64,000 bases of DNA from Casuarius casuarius. Its lineage: Eukaryota; Chordata; Aves; Casuariiformes; Casuariidae. The notes under the pieces were generated by a model, which ran no database searches, was not told where the DNA came from, and saw only the letters and a list, made by a program, of their open reading frames with translations. The position numbers were made by a program, and so were the translations under genes. Location: contig PTFA01000272.1 in the NCBI GenBank assembly GCA_003342895.1, positions 1,201,785 to 1,265,784 of the forward strand. Reading direction: 5' to 3'. Shown in pieces: positions 49,001 to 62,720 of the stretch. Every line of letters begins with the position of its first letter. Position 1 is the stretch's first letter.

Positions 49001-50219
49001 GCTGTTACTGAATGTCCTGGCCATCCTCTAGTTTCTCAGAAGTCAACCGGTTTTAATAAAGACGTTTTGGGGGCTTTTTTATTTTTTTTTCTTTTCCTTT
49101 TCCCGTAAAAGAACAAACCAGCGTCAGCCCTGTTTGCTTGCGTACCGGCAGCCAGACTTGCCCAAGCCCCCGGCAGCCAGGCGTAGCCGCGGTGGGGGAG
49201 GCTATGGGGAGCAATATGTAATATCTAATAATCTTGGGTAAACCAGCAAGTAACACGGTCCGTGAGTGACTAAGCAGGACTGGCAGCTCGTTGGGAAGAG
49301 GGATGCAGGGTCCGGTCCCCTCCCGAGGCTGCACCTCTCCGTGCAACACGGCTTGGGTCTCCTGATCGCGTGTTGGGGTTACTCCTTTCGGAGGAAGTTA
49401 CTTGAGCTTTCTTCTACCAGGTGGGAGAAATGACGATGCCCCTTAATTAAAAAAGTTTCCAGCTATCAGCTGGATGTAGCGGCTGTGCAGGGCGTACCTC
49501 TCGCTTTAGACGAGCTACTGGAATTTGTGTTGAGGCAGGGCCAGGCCTTTGCTCAGGTCTGTGCTCGGGCAGCAGCAGTCGTGCTGCTGAGAGTGATGCC
49601 AAAAGGGGCAGTTCAGGGACTTGGAAACGCCAGTCCTCAGAAGTGCCTCGTGATGCATAAATCACTCTCAATTTTCTTTCCCCCACAAAAAAAAAAGTGG
49701 GGTCTGAAGCAGTGGGGAAAGCAGGCTGCTCAAGTGTGGTCCTTATCAGCAGGCGTGCAGCTCGGAAATGACGGATGGGCCCGATAAGGGTGTTTCTGAT
49801 TGCCCTGGCTGCTGGCTGCTTACACGTGCACGTTGGGTGCACGCCACGCGTGCCAGAAAACACACGCCGTGTCCCTGAAGGTGCACGGGTATGTGCATAT
49901 AGTCCACACGCAACTGAAGATCTACCTATACGTTTAGCATGGAAATCAGGGGACACCCCTGGTCAGGGCGTGATGCCACGGGATCTAGCTGGCTTTTGCT
50001 GTCCTGCAAAAAGGTGCTTGATGTTGGCCTCAGCTGCTGCCAAGGGTCCGCAGGCCTTGCCTGGCTTGCTGCTGGTTTTGTGCAGGTTAAGAAACTTTTT
50101 TCCTCTTTGCTTTACTCATCGGAGAAGACTGTTAGCAGCCCTGGCAAGATACTGTTTGGCTCCGGGACGGGCGCGCGGGGACGGTCCTGAGGTGTTCCAG
50201 AGAAGTGGTCCATTTCTGA
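46001..50219. other. Intergenic region, no gene seen
   Basis: I find no exon with family resemblance here on either strand. The part at about 46170-46770 is GC- and CpG-rich. A (TTTA)n tract lies at about 47787-47810. The 204-codon minus-strand open frame at 48410-49024 is of unremarkable composition. In human the next gene is GC (vitamin D-binding protein) on the opposite strand; none of its cysteine-pair motifs are seen here. Confidence 0.65.
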
Positions 50220-50400
50220 AATGAAATGCTTAATAATGGATGCAATCTCTTTAATGGCTTTACTCAATCACTTGCCTAATTAGTCCGCAGGGAGGACGAT
50301 GCAGCAGAATTAGGCTTTTTCATACATAATTAAAGCTAATGGAAGCCCAAGCACCAATGCAAATAAACACGCTCTGTAAATAAATACGGGACGGGAGAGT
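50220..50400. promoter_or_regulatory. TAAT-rich block, candidate conserved enhancer
   Basis: This AT-rich block sits between GC-richer flanks and carries many homeodomain-type words: cttaataatgg, cctaattag, cataattaaagctaatgg, plus an octamer-like atgcaaataa. Its look is that of a vertebrate conserved non-coding element. That is a guess from composition and word content; conservation itself cannot be seen from one sequence. Confidence 0.3.
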
Positions 50401-53277
50401 ACACATGTGACTGCCCAAAGCCTCACACTGAGGTAGGCGGTATCTTCTCGCATGCTTTTTAGTGGCAAAAGGTAGTGGCTTTGGAGGCTGAGGCAGATGG
50501 GTGCAGCAAGTAAGTGTAGATATAGAAATTATCCCCCATGCCTCCTGCTCCCGTTACCTCCCCAAGTGTTTTATCCCTCACCTGGATGGAGCAGATCCCA
50601 GCAGGTAATTTTGATCCTCTTGGCACCTAACCCCAAAAGCAACTAAAGAGTCTTCCCGGCGCTCAACTGGATAGAAAGACCATAGGAATGAGGTGAGTCA
50701 GGCAACAGTGGATCGTGTCAGACTCACGTGTCCTGGACAGTGTAAACTCTGCCTTGGCTTGTCCTATGACGTCCTGAGTTTGGCAATACTCAAATCCCTA
50801 CTTCATCCAGCCCCAGAGTGGCAAGCTGTTCTCTAGAAATGCTCCAGTTCGGGCTTGTCTTCTGTCTTTTTTCATTTATTTATCCCCATCTCTTTTGTGA
50901 GTTAATTTTACATTAAAGAGGAACTGGCGGCATTTGGCCTACTCTTCCTCAGCAGGATGGATGCGATGGAGGGAGCAGGTCGTCCCCTTGCTCCAGCAAC
51001 CTTCACCCTGCCGGCTGGGGACCCCCTGTGCCCACTCATTTCTGCTGTCGAGGCCATCGAGGGACAGGAGCTCTCCTAGGAATCGCCATTCCCGAGGGAG
51101 GAGATGGCCAGATCCTGGCTGTGGCCCGAGCGGAGGGAGAGAGGTCTCTGTAACAACGTCAGCAGCTCTTTTCTGAACAGCGGCGTTGTGGGCACCTGGC
51201 AGACAGAAGCGACGAGAGGTCCCCGCACCCAGCCCTGCGCCCTCCCGCTGCCATCGTGGTTCCTCTGGGCAGGCCCGGCTGCTGGCAGCACATTCGGGCT
51301 CAGACTCGGTGTCCGGCTCTGACATTAAACCTTAGCCTCTGTGAGCTGCTGAAATATCATCCCAGGAGAGGAATATCAGCTTCCTTCCCGAGGGCACAAG
51401 CGCTGCCTGGAAGCGAGGTGACCCATCTCAGGGGAATTGCACCCAGGTCTCTTCTGCAGGGGTCTAGTTGGCTCCAAAGAGAGCCGAAGGGCAAGGTAAC
51501 ATCTATCAAGCTGAGCAATTATGGGACTGGGGAGAACATGAGGGAGCAAAGCTCGTGGACAACTGCAGCTGTCTCTAGGAGTCTGGTTTTGTGTGTTTTC
51601 CAGGTAGAAATTTGCATGTGAGTCTGAATCCTGATCCAGGACTGGTGACTCAAATTCTGCTCTGCTGTCAAGTTGCTGCTTAGGCTGCTTCGTTTCTTTC
51701 TGCCGGTGAATATTTCATGACTATTGCTATCTCAAAGGACCGGCCTTTACTGCCGTCTCATTTCTGGGGTATCTGCAGGAATATTGCAGGAGCAGAGTGT
51801 ACTTGACCACTGCTCCACATAAGCAGCGTGTCATCACGGGTAGTGAACAGCAGAGCAGTTTCGTTGCAGGGCACCTAACTCCGAGGCCTGCCGAGGTCTT
51901 CAGCGATCCTTGCTTTTCGGTGTGCCTAGGCAGTGCCAGTGGCTCTAAGGGAGGTTTCACCTGAGGGGGGCCAAAACATGTGGAGCCCTGGCATTGCAAT
52001 AAAACGTGTGCTTGTAGTGAGCTATCCCCCTGGGGCTCACTCGTTGCAGGTTTGAGGTTGAAGGCCAGGAGGTGTCCTGGCCTCATGTGTAACAACAAAT
52101 CTTTTATCCTTGTTCTTGGTGTCGCATCAGTCACTGTGGCAAGGTGCACGTTGGCATAGTTAAGCCGTAGGAGGTCAGACTTCACCTCCGTGTTTCCTCC
52201 ATGCCAGCAGAGAGGTGATACATGGAGGTTTGTTGGGACGCCGTTCCCACGTGTGCTGCGTGGCATCCGCCGCCCCACTTCGCAGCGCTGGGTGGGGAGG
52301 TCTCACGTGCCAGGCGGTGCGTCTGGGGCTTGTTTTCAGCATCTCGACGCAGTTGTCTTCCCAGGGCTTTGTGGGCTCGGGCGGCCGGTGAGGCTGTCCG
52401 CGATGCTCTGGTCACCAGTGAAGGACCAGCAGCGTTTCAAGGTGCAACGCTTTGAGCCAGGTGCTGGTCTTTCAAATGGATATTGTTTGCCTGACGCTTA
52501 CTCCAAAAAATGTTCTGTCCTCTCAAGTGTGTAGTAAATCCCCTGCCAGTGTGTGAAGTTTTGTGACGTGGATGTAAAAGGATTAGTGACATAACATCAT
52601 CTGAAGAGAGTTTGGGGTTGGTTTTGTTGCTCTCTGCAGGTTCGTTGAGGCTTAGGTAATTCTCCGGGGGTATTTCAGGGCACGCTTCTCACCCTGAAAG
52701 TCAAAAAGACGGGCCCGCACGAATAACAGCCAACTTTTTTTTTTTAATCTATCGACACATTTTCTAGGAACAGGCGTGTGGCAGAGGAGACTATTTGCTT
52801 ATGTTGCTGCATTTCTCCTATTTTTCTCAGAAACACCAAAGGTCGCTCCAAGCTTTAACAGTTACCATGCGCCTGGGGAACTTGACAGACACAAATATGA
52901 ATCTGAAAGCACCAAAGGCTGCGATGAAGGGTGGTTTTGGTCGCAGGGCTGTGTCAGTGGCGTCTGCCCAGGCTTACGGGGCGCCGGACTCCAGAGCTCG
53001 CCTGCGAGCCCGCTCTCATCTCCCCCTCCTTGTGAGGGCCTCCGCCAAATTTAAAGCACGGGGGACAGAAAAAGGGAGTGAATACTCGCACTGTTTTCCC
53101 GCACTTCGTGGCTCAGAGAAAGCGAACTCCCTTTAGGGGAGCATTAAGATACAGATGCCTGAGTGTAGCCAGGACCAAAGTGTGTAGTAGCTGCCGTAAC
53201 TGGTCAAGTACCTTACGACAAGAGATGCTATCTTGGATACTACTAGGACCAGTAAGCTGGACTAGAAGGGGGAAAAA
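50401..53277. other. Intergenic region, no gene seen
   Basis: This is a mixed GC-content stretch. The minus-strand open frame at 51727-52278 (183 codons) and the plus-strand frames around 50934-51621 have no domain or splice pattern I can support. No RNA gene or mobile element was recognised. Confidence 0.6.
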
Positions 53278-53340
53278 ATGTATGTATATAAACTACATGT
53301 ATCTATATATACATATATATATTTTTATAAATATGTGCAA
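53278..53340. repeat. AT-rich microsatellite-like tract
   Basis: The tract is built of TATA/CATA/ATAT words (atgtatctatatatacatat and neighbours), an imperfect (TA)n/(CATA)n simple repeat. It lies about 80 bases before the long inverted repeat. Confidence 0.75.
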
Positions 53341-53420
53341 TAGAAGGCGAGAGAATTTGCCAGCATAAGAACTGTATAATGAGGACTGAGTTTCCCAACT
53401 GGAGTAGATTTATTGATTGA

Positions 53421-53491
53421 TTGTTTATTGATTAAATCAAATGATTTAACCATTTTAATCATTTTAATCATTTGATTTAATCAATAAACAA
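53421..53491. repeat. Perfect 26-bp inverted repeat with 19-nt loop
   Basis: The left arm, 53421-53446 (ttgtttattgattaaatc...), is the exact reverse complement of the right arm, 53466-53491 (...gatttaatcaataaacaa). The spacer 53447-53465 is itself AT-rich and repeats the word attttaatcatt. It may be the core of a small palindromic transposon, a hairpin RNA or a recent inverted duplication. I see no terminal repeat or target duplication that settles it. Confidence 0.9.
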
Positions 53492-56400
53492 AGCACTATA
53501 AAACATGGTGACATATAGATTGAACTGACATGACTGTGCCTGGGTTTTTGCTGCTATGCTGCTACACATGAAATCCCAGGTTAGTGATTTCTTTGCTTTA
53601 TGCTGTCGCACTTCAGCTCGCTCTTGGCGTATGCCATTGCCAAGAGGTGGGGAAGGGAGCGTCCGTGCTCCTTCCCATTCCAGCTAATGTCCCAGTGGTG
53701 CCAAAGGGAATTGAGCTTGAGGAAGGAAGGAAGGAATGCAACATTCAAAGTAGTTTGCGTCGAGGAATGCGTTTTGTACTTCAGCATCCTGAATTAAGTG
53801 CAATGACTTCACCAGAGCCAGCAATTAAATATCCCGAAGCCAACAATTAATTATGCTCAGCAGAAGCGCGGTGGGATGCAGCGTGCGTAAACAGCAACCC
53901 CGTGATCGTGCAAGGCCTTACCTGCAGGTCAGCAGGAGTTCAGATATCCAGCGCGTAGGAAGACCGAACGCTTACACTGCAAAGTCCTTAGATAAAATTG
54001 CTGGCCAAGATAATCGTGGTCAAAGGTGGGGCCAAGATTATTTTTTTGCTTGGAAATCACTTGAGCGATGATGTCAGCTCGAGGGTATCTTCAGTGCTCT
54101 CTATCGGCTCTAAAGCAGGGAGGGGTGCCGCAGTGAGCACCGCACTCTAAAATAAATTATATGGATTAAAGGGATCGTCGGTTTGTTGCAAAGGCACTGT
54201 TCCTAGTATCTTTAATCTGGCACCATGAGATTACGGGTAATTAAAATGCACGTAAACAGAAAAACTACTGTTAAAACTGCTGAGTACAATAAACCAGCTG
54301 TTTTAAGACTGGGTCAGCCTTGTGCCATCACCCGGCACGGGGCTCCCACCTGATCCGAAACCACCCCAGGGCCGCCGGGGTGGGGAGAAATATATGACCC
54401 AGTTGGATGTTCCAGGCATGACCTGTCTGTTCCCCGTGATGGGGAATATTTAGCCCTTTGCCAGAGCTTTGGTGTCCTGTTCCTGCGCTCCAGCAGCCCT
54501 ATGGGGAGTGAAAGGAGGGAGGTCTTGGTTGATCCACGTATCTCGGATAAACGCCCTCAGAGACGTGTGGAGTGAATGAGAGAGAGAGCGTGCACTCTAT
54601 ATTTAGTAATATTAAGGATTTCTGCCATTTCATTCTCCTTGTAAGAGACGGCGTTGGGCAGCGTTGCGGCCGGTCAGAGGGAGTCCGGCCGGGGATGGGC
54701 AGCGTCGGAGCTGCCTGGAGCACCTGGGCCAAACATCCCCTGCGGCTCCCTCGGTTCCTTACCCAGAAAACCAAGCAAACGCCAGGCAAAACCCCTCTTA
54801 CTTCTTAGATCATGAGGAAAGCAAGCTAAGGCTTGGGGGCTGCTCCTACCCTTCAGCCCCAAAAATAACTGGAATGAATGAGGAGGCGTTTGTTTGTTTG
54901 CTTGTTTTCAGTTTGTGTCTCCGTTCAAGCTTAGACTGATTTTCTTAGTTGAAAAAATATGTCTGCACAGATATCAAATAGGGGAATTTTTAGGCCACAG
55001 ACAGCTTGCAGAGAGGAGTGTCTCCACGGAGCTCAAATGTTTGATTCCCCCTGCAAATGCTATAGGAAAAGCTCTGCTGCACAGGAAAGTGCTCTGGCTT
55101 TTACCCGCTGCCTACCGATGCCCCGGAGTCAGCCCAGCTTGGTACCACTGCACTAGCGGGTAAAACCAAGATCACGTCACAGCTTTCCTCCCGGGCGGTG
55201 TGCTTTACTCTTGGTCCACAGCAGGAAACGTGGCAGAGAAACCGGCATCTCCAGTCTGAGGCCTCTAATGCGAAGAAGTAAGTTCAACTCTACTGAGCCA
55301 AACATGTCAATGCTTATTTCTTTGGAAATGGTGTATCTCAAGTATTTCCGAGAAATTCCTGATGCCACAGTGGAAAAACTGGGTAATAATATTTAAAGAG
55401 CATCTGATCATTTTCTCTGAATAATCTCCGGAGTCCTCTCTTTGTCTTACAAAGACCTGAGCTACTTATCGTGGTTCCTCTGAGTTTCATGAAGAAGCTG
55501 CTGTGACTTGCACCAGCCGAGAGACTCCGATTCTCACTGCAAACTTCAGTAGCTGAATTCCAACAAATTGTATATATATATTTTTTCTTTTTCCTCGTGC
55601 ACAGTTTGGTGTAACCATTTCTAGGGGTGACAGTAACCTCCAAGTGCACACATGGGGGGTTTTCATCAGCGTAGCTCTGGCGATGTCCGAAAACCTAGAC
55701 CAAGAAGAGCATTGCTTGGATGACTTTTTGCTTACGTAATTGCCGCATTTCCATGTGCAGCTCTGGCAGCTTGGAGAGGAACACTTGTTTCGCAAGAACC
55801 ACAAACTGTGTGCACAGGCAGGTTTACACGTATTACTAAACACACATAAGTAACAAAGATCCCTTGACAAATCTTGGCCTTGTAAATAAACTGGTTCCTC
55901 TGAGAACATATTACACTTAAAAGGACACAGACCGTACACACGCTCATCACTGACAAGTGATACTCTGCGTAACCAGAAGTCTGGCTCCTGCAAAAGGGAC
56001 TTCAGGGCTACGAACTTACCACAGTGAGTTTTTTTAACTGATCTTACAGGATTTTCCTCATCCGTGAACAGCACTTAATGACCAGGGGTTAAGCAAATGA
56101 CGTAGACTTGATGACATTTTAATTTTTTCCTAGGGGTTTAAGGCCTCTCTTTGACTGCAAATAAATAAGGCGTGTTGCATTGCAACATCCCCTCCAGCGC
56201 GTGCAAGCCAGCGGGAGCAGCGTTTGCTCCGTGATTTCGCAGCTCCCAAATCAGGAGCGAAGGCAGGAGCTGCAGGAGCTCTGGAAACTGCGTGCTGGTG
56301 CACGTTGCCTGCTGTGTTTCTGGGTGTTGGTCATTTGGTCGTAGATGTGTGTCTGCAAACCAAGTCAAGTTTCTTCCAAGCAAGAGCGAATGTTCTCGCA

Positions 56401-59400
56401 GAGTTTTAATGCAGTGCCATTAACCTCTTCTAAAGGATGGTGGTAATTAATTCAGACTAGTTACTCGGAGTCACCACGTGTAGACAAGCCCTTCAGAGAA
56501 CGAGGCTCAACTCAGGATATCCCTACATACACCTGCCCTTAGTGCCACCCGTGTATCACCGGGCAGCCCGAGGCCAGCTGAGGCAGAGGACACTGCTGCT
56601 GGAACGGGTCATGCGGCTGCGTCACTAACGCAACCTCCTGGTTTCCCTATTGCCCGGGGGGAGGGCAGAAAGGGTATTTCAGCCCTCTCGGCTGTTTCCA
56701 TGAATTTGCTTATTATTTATATTGCAGTCAGTCTCAGGAATGGTTATTATGATGGACGTGGAACTGTTCATACGAATGAAACGTACTTGGCCCCGTGACT
56801 TTCTCGATGCGAGAGCAAGAGGTGTCAGCGTTACCCACAGGACTCGACGTGGCCGAGCTCCGACTCTGTAAGCATTTTAAATATCAAGGGGACGTGCAGG
56901 GGGGATTACAGAACGCACGCTAATGGCCTGCGTGTGATTTTTGGGTTTTCAGGCCTCTGCACAAACCCACGAGGCGAGAACTCCGTCAGACAAATCCTCG
57001 GCGCTGACATTAAGAAACTTGGCCCTAGGGAAAAAATGAGTAAGTGCAGCATTTATGCTTTTCTAATTAGTCTTTACCCACTGACCCAGCTTTCTCGGGG
57101 AAAGGTAAACACAGTTACAGACAAATGGTTCGTTCAGGAAACAAGCCCGAGGGGGTGGGACACTGACTTACTAGGTGTTTGCAGGAGTACGAGCGTATCC
57201 ATCCATTTTTCTTCTGCTGACATAGAGGGTAACAATGGCAAGTGTAGAAGGGCAGAAAAACCCAGAGGATTTAAAATGAAAAAACACGCTCCACGAAATA
57301 TTACATCTGTCACCTTACAGATAAGGGTCTGAAGTGATTTGCAGGCTGGCTTAACCGTTCAGCATCTCTGATCATCCTGGGCTGCCTATGTACGCCTAAC
57401 ATGGTGAACAACGATTTTGTACACCCTGATTTTGCCTGCCTGACCATCGTTGTGCTTTAAAGCAAAACTCATCCGAGCGGGACCATGAGGTCTCTGTGCA
57501 AGTGTTGCAAGAAAATGGATTTGTTTCAGAGAAGGAGGGTGTTGTCTTGATGCTGTGGTGCCTATCTCCTTTTTTACCAGCGAAAGAGCAACTCTTTACT
57601 CCAGGGAAAACTGAAATGTGAGGAAAAGGGGCAACTGGAGGCACATAACCCTGCTATCAGCTCATGGAAAATCAGAATACTGCAAAAAGTGCTTCCCTCT
57701 CTCACTTTTGCATGCCCGGAAACTTGGGAAAAAGCACTAAGGAAAAAAAGGAAGGCCCTGGGGTGAAGCGACACGACAGAAAGAGGGGCAGAAGTCGAAT
57801 GCAGTAAGTTTGGAAAAAAGAGACAGACTGGAGAAGTTAAGGAGCTGGCAGAGTAAAACCTTGTATGAATTTCTATCTGAGGGCTGATACGTGCGGTTTC
57901 TTAGGCCAATAAACGCCTTGGATGTGTACTCATCCCCCAGTGTCATCACAGCCAACTCTTAAGCATATCTCAAAGAAGTTGAGCAACTAGGTGGATTAAA
58001 GGATTAATTTGGGGAAATGGACTTTTTAGGCTGAGCTGAATCCTCCTCTTTGCAAAGGACTGGGGCCGCGCAAGCAGGCGGGGGCTGGCGGCGACCTGCC
58101 CTTTGGGAGCACCCCAAGCGCTCAAATTCGCTTCCCGGCGTGGGCTGGAAATAGCGTGAATTTGGGGGTCTTCCAAGCAAGCTGCAAAGGCAGCTGCTGG
58201 GCTGGGAGCCGAGGCTGTGCTTCCCATAACGGCCGAGGAAATAACGGGACTTTCTGCCGGTGGCCGGCCAGCTAAACGCTGGGCGACGGGGCTGTTTTCC
58301 CGTTTGTGTGCTTTTACGGTATTTCTTAGGGCTCGTGGTGGCACTGGAAACCTTGTGTGGGCATCACTGACTTGTGTTAATTACTCCAGCTTCGGGAAGC
58401 TCTTCTTGTGTTTTACAGGGAATTCAGAGGATTCAAAATGTGTTTGGCTCAGAAAGTGAAAATTCGCTTTGCAAGACTGTCTGGTGCTTTGTGACGGCTC
58501 GTGATGGCGGCACCGCTGTGTGGGCACGTTTTTCTGAAGGAAACAACAGCAACGGCAGCAAAGCTAGGAAGCCTAATACTTAGCAGTGAGGGGGACTCGT
58601 TCTCCTCTTTCTTCATGCATCCCTTCGCCCTACGCTGTTTTGCTTGCTCCTGGCTGGTCACAGCACCTGCCTCCACTGTTTCTCCCCGTGGCAAGCGGCT
58701 GCAGTAAGCTGAAGGCTCAGTAGATTTCTCACCACTATTTAAAGTGAGTAACACCCTACAGTGTATCTAAGCGAAATCATGGCTCTTATGCTGTTTTTTT
58801 CTAGTGAAATTAGTCCAATGAGCTTTTTGCCTTACCAAAATAAGACCAGAGCTTTGTTAAAGGCTAACCTCTGTTGCAACAAGTGGCCGAAAAGCGCTGC
58901 AGAAAATGCACCATCCGGTTGCGTGTGCCCTACGAGAAAACCCTCCTGTCTACTCCAGCAGGGCAGCTGTTGTCCTCCTTTAGGAACGACAAAGCGATGG
59001 CTCCCTTCGGGTTTTGCAGAGTTCAGGGAAGCTTGGCGACATCTCCGCTCCTGCCAGGAGCTGTCATGCCTGAACTTATAGCTTGCCTGGATCTAGTCGT
59101 GGCCCCTGTTCATAAATATACCCAAGACACCAGCCATCCCTGCTAGAGTCTGGCAGCCCGCTCAGGGGCTTATTTGCTGCTAGGAGCTTATGGTGACGTT
59201 GCAGTAACCTGAGCAGAGGGTTGCAGCAGCTTTCAGCCTGAAGTAGCTTGCCATGACCCTGGTGTTTTTGTTTTCGTTGCCACCCTGGCTCCGTGAACAG
59301 GGGCCTCGTGTCCTGGACGATGCCCAGGGATATATTGAACACACGTGAATAAAGGTCATGAGCAGATGAAGATACAGGTGACAGGCAGGTTGCAAGCAAG

Positions 59401-62400
59401 TGCGTATCTTGGCATGAGGAGGGTCTGGGGTTGTTCAAGGGGCTCGCTATTTTCCAGGAGGTTCAGGTCTCTATTTTAGGACCTGCTCGCGCTCTGTCAG
59501 GCCTTCTCCATACTTGTGAATCAAAATATGCAATGTTTTGCTGCTTAACTTCATGATAGCATCTTATAGGGTTGGGATGGTCAATTCCCAAAGAATTTAT
59601 AATCCTTGAAATTTAATAGTTTGTAAAACCGTCTGTTTTAAAGTCTTATGGGATATGCTAGTAACCCTGCTATCTTCGGTCTTCAGCTGGATTTCTTCCA
59701 AGTGGTCTCTGTCTGTCACAAAAGCACTTTTCTCATAGGTAATTTTTCAGGCCTGTGATCTATGTCCCACAGCTGAAAACCTGGCACCAGACTGGTAGCA
59801 GAGCTATCCAATGCATGCGGCAGATGATCCACGTCAGCTCCGTTCAGGTTTCTGCTGTGTTTATAAACACTTAGCTGATGGCCAGCTGAAAGCGATAGCT
59901 TCCAAATTTGCTCAAATGGTTCCTAGCAACGCGAGAGAGAGGAGCTGAGGTTTGGCCAAGCCTGACGAGAAAAACGAGGCTTCGCAGGCGACCTCCTCAA
60001 ACTACAGCACAAAGGAAAGGAGCTGCTATACGTGTCGGCGAAATTAGGAAGATGACACCTGACTGTGAGTTTGATCGATGGACCCAAGAACGGTTTCCGA
60101 GTAGGGTATGTCCTTTCCAGGTAGGGTACGTTACAGCTAGCGTGCACAAGGCCGTCACAAATCACCGTCTGGCACGTGACAAGCTTGTCGGGAGGTCAAA
60201 TGTTCTGCGCGCGAGGGAATTGGTTACACGAGTGGTTTAGCAGTGGCTGAACATTGGACCCTCCGTTGCTCTCCTGCTCTAGTCCCCGTCTCCAAAGCAT
60301 TACATGGGGGATAGCAGGAAGCTGTTAGACTGTCACAACTGACTGCAAGGAAAAGCCAAAAACCTGCCTTCTCTGGCAAACACGGGACAACAGGTATAAT
60401 GTGTTATGCAAATCCAGTCCATCCTTGCATATGGTCCTCTTCTAGTCCAGGGGTAAGAGACCAAACATGTGGGACTGTAATCTGTAAAATATGCTGGATG
60501 TTTTCCAAAGTGACAAGAGCCAGTCACATGCACAGCACCAAAACTTATACGCTGTCTCCTGTTAGAGACGTTCATGGTGGATTCACTTTGTTCTTCTTTG
60601 AATATTGCTGAGTTTTGCATTGCTCCGTTCGTCATGCTGCAGATTGGTTGTTCTTCAAGCACGTTATAGGGTGGATAGGACCAGCATGCTCGCTTGCTTG
60701 CTTGTTTTTCAGTCCAATTGCGCCTCAGATCTTGCCTGCTTAATCAAAAGGCCTTTGGTACTTGGTTGCATACTTGTGGCAACCTCTTTCCGTAAAGGTC
60801 AGTTTTAGAATTTCTTTACTACTTGTGTTAAATTAATTTCAGAATGAAATACCAGGGAAAAGCAGAAAAATTCAGCGATAATATTCTTAGTCAGTGTTGT
60901 TTGTGTCCTTTTCTGCATTTTTTATGTGAAGAACAGAAACAGGAATGGTGACAATATGTTTTTCCCTCTTGGAGACATTGTGGTAGAAGTTAAAAATATT
61001 ATAGGTTATTTTGATAAAGCTCTCTGAAATTTGATTGAAAACTTCTGATTAGAGCAAGCGCACTTTTCTATCACGTTGCCAAATCAGTCCGTTTTCACTC
61101 CTGAAGAGGGGCAAAGGATAGGACATGCGATGCCGCTGTTTTGCATTGAACCGCGGCATCCACTGAGGATGGAGATGAGACCCCAAGTCCTGCGAAACAA
61201 AACAAATCCTTGAATTCTTTGGTATATGGTACCAAAGTGAACTAGCATTTCTTACACCCCGTAAATCAAACTGCCTGTTTGTTGTCTGATATAGGCATCT
61301 TATACCATATAATCGTTTCTCTCTCTGACTGGATTAGAAATGCCCCGCGTCTCACTTGGATGCTGTGGAGATCTCTTGATGCCGGAGAGGTCACCTCTAC
61401 ATGCTTTGCTTTATTATCGCCTTCAGGGGGTCACTGTAACCTTTCTAGACCCAGCGCAGAATGAAGGACAACAGCTTAATCTTGTCATGTTTGGGAACGT
61501 CACCTTCTGCACCCCGAGCTGCCCAGTGCCTGCCTGTTAGGCCGACCTGCTTTTTTTAATTTTTCTTTTTCCCATTGGTAATGTCATGCTGACCTGGGAC
61601 ATCTAATTTTCTGCCTGTTCGAGTATTTTATAATTATGACACATTAGCATGGTCTTTGATCTAGCACTGAATCCGTCGCCTTCCCACGCTGCTCACCATT
61701 GGCATTTCCCTGCAACTTTTATCTTGGTGCTTAAAATATACATATATACGTATATAAATCACAGGAGCCCGACAGGCAGGCACACACACGAAGAGATATG
61801 GCATGGAGGGGGGCCCCTTTACTTTTCCCAGTCCTCACTAGGCTGTGACAGGCTGACAGCCCCTGAAAAACGGCTGTCCGAAATAACCATTTTTCGTCTC
61901 TCGTCTGCCCCAGCAGGGGCTGTGTACACACATTAGCGTGACTTACTGGAGGCCACTTGGCAGTAGCCGCTGTCGTTTTGGCGTGTGCCTTCCAGGCCAC
62001 CCTTGAACTTTTCCCCTTGCTGGAAACCGGGAGGAGAAACGCGGCGCTCGCTATAGGATAGGTCCTAGGATGGGGACGCAAAGCTTTCAAAATTTTTTCT
62101 TAAGTCGTTGGGTCAGGTATATCTTTGTGCAGCTGTAGCGATGTCTCCGGCTAGAGTTGACTGTAGGATTTGAGGTCACGTGTTTGAAAGAAAAAGCCAT
62201 GACTTGGGGATGCTGTTATGCGTGGCAGCAGCATGTTTTTGTGTGGTTAGGGCATTCCTGACTTTACTTCTTTATTGTATGGCTGAGTTAGCTAGCTGGC
62301 GTGTTCGGAAGAAAAAAAAAGAAAAAAGGAAATTTCGTCTGCTTGGCTTTGCCCTGGGGACGAGCAGGCAGTGGCACCCCCCAGGATGAGCCTGTCACTT

Positions 62401-62720
62401 TGCATCTCCAGCCCTTCCTTTGGCTTTTAGGTGGAAAAGGCCAAAGGGGCGATTCCCACGCGTCAGCGCGACCCGGCAGAAGTCATGGCATCGCTTCAAG
62501 GTCGCGGCGGCGCCGCCGTCTGCAGCTTTGGGCAGAAAGACACCGTCCAAGCGCTCTGGTGCAGCCCAGCCTGTCCAGCAATGCTGTGGGGCAGGAGGCA
62601 CCTTGGCCGCCTGGGAAGGGGCCAAAATTCGGGGCAAGGGAGGCAGAAAAAGCTACTTAGGGCCACTTTCCATTGCACCACCCCCTGCTGCTGGTGCATC
62701 CAGCCAGCCACGGCCTCCAG
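53492..62720. other. Intergenic region, no gene seen
   Basis: This is 9 kb without a supported gene. The longest frame is on the minus strand at 55487-56074 (195 codons) and is unusually rich in cysteine, but no family is recognised. (TTTG)n-like words lie at about 54888-54905, and short TATA tracts at 55571-55582 and 61737-61758. The part from about 58060 to 58700 is GC-richer. Confidence 0.6.

Noticed and set aside
48410..49024. Minus-strand open frame of 204 codons downstream of SLC4A4
   Set aside because: No recognisable domain, and it overlaps other frames. Nothing suggests a coding exon.
51727..52278. Minus-strand open frame of 183 codons
   Set aside because: No domain, no splice signals and no similarity to the expected neighbour gene GC.
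58300..58540. Possible local duplication (gctcgtggtggcactgg near 58331 and gctcgtgatggcggcacc near 58497)
   Set aside because: The likeness is limited to about 20 bases with mismatches. It is too short to call a duplication.
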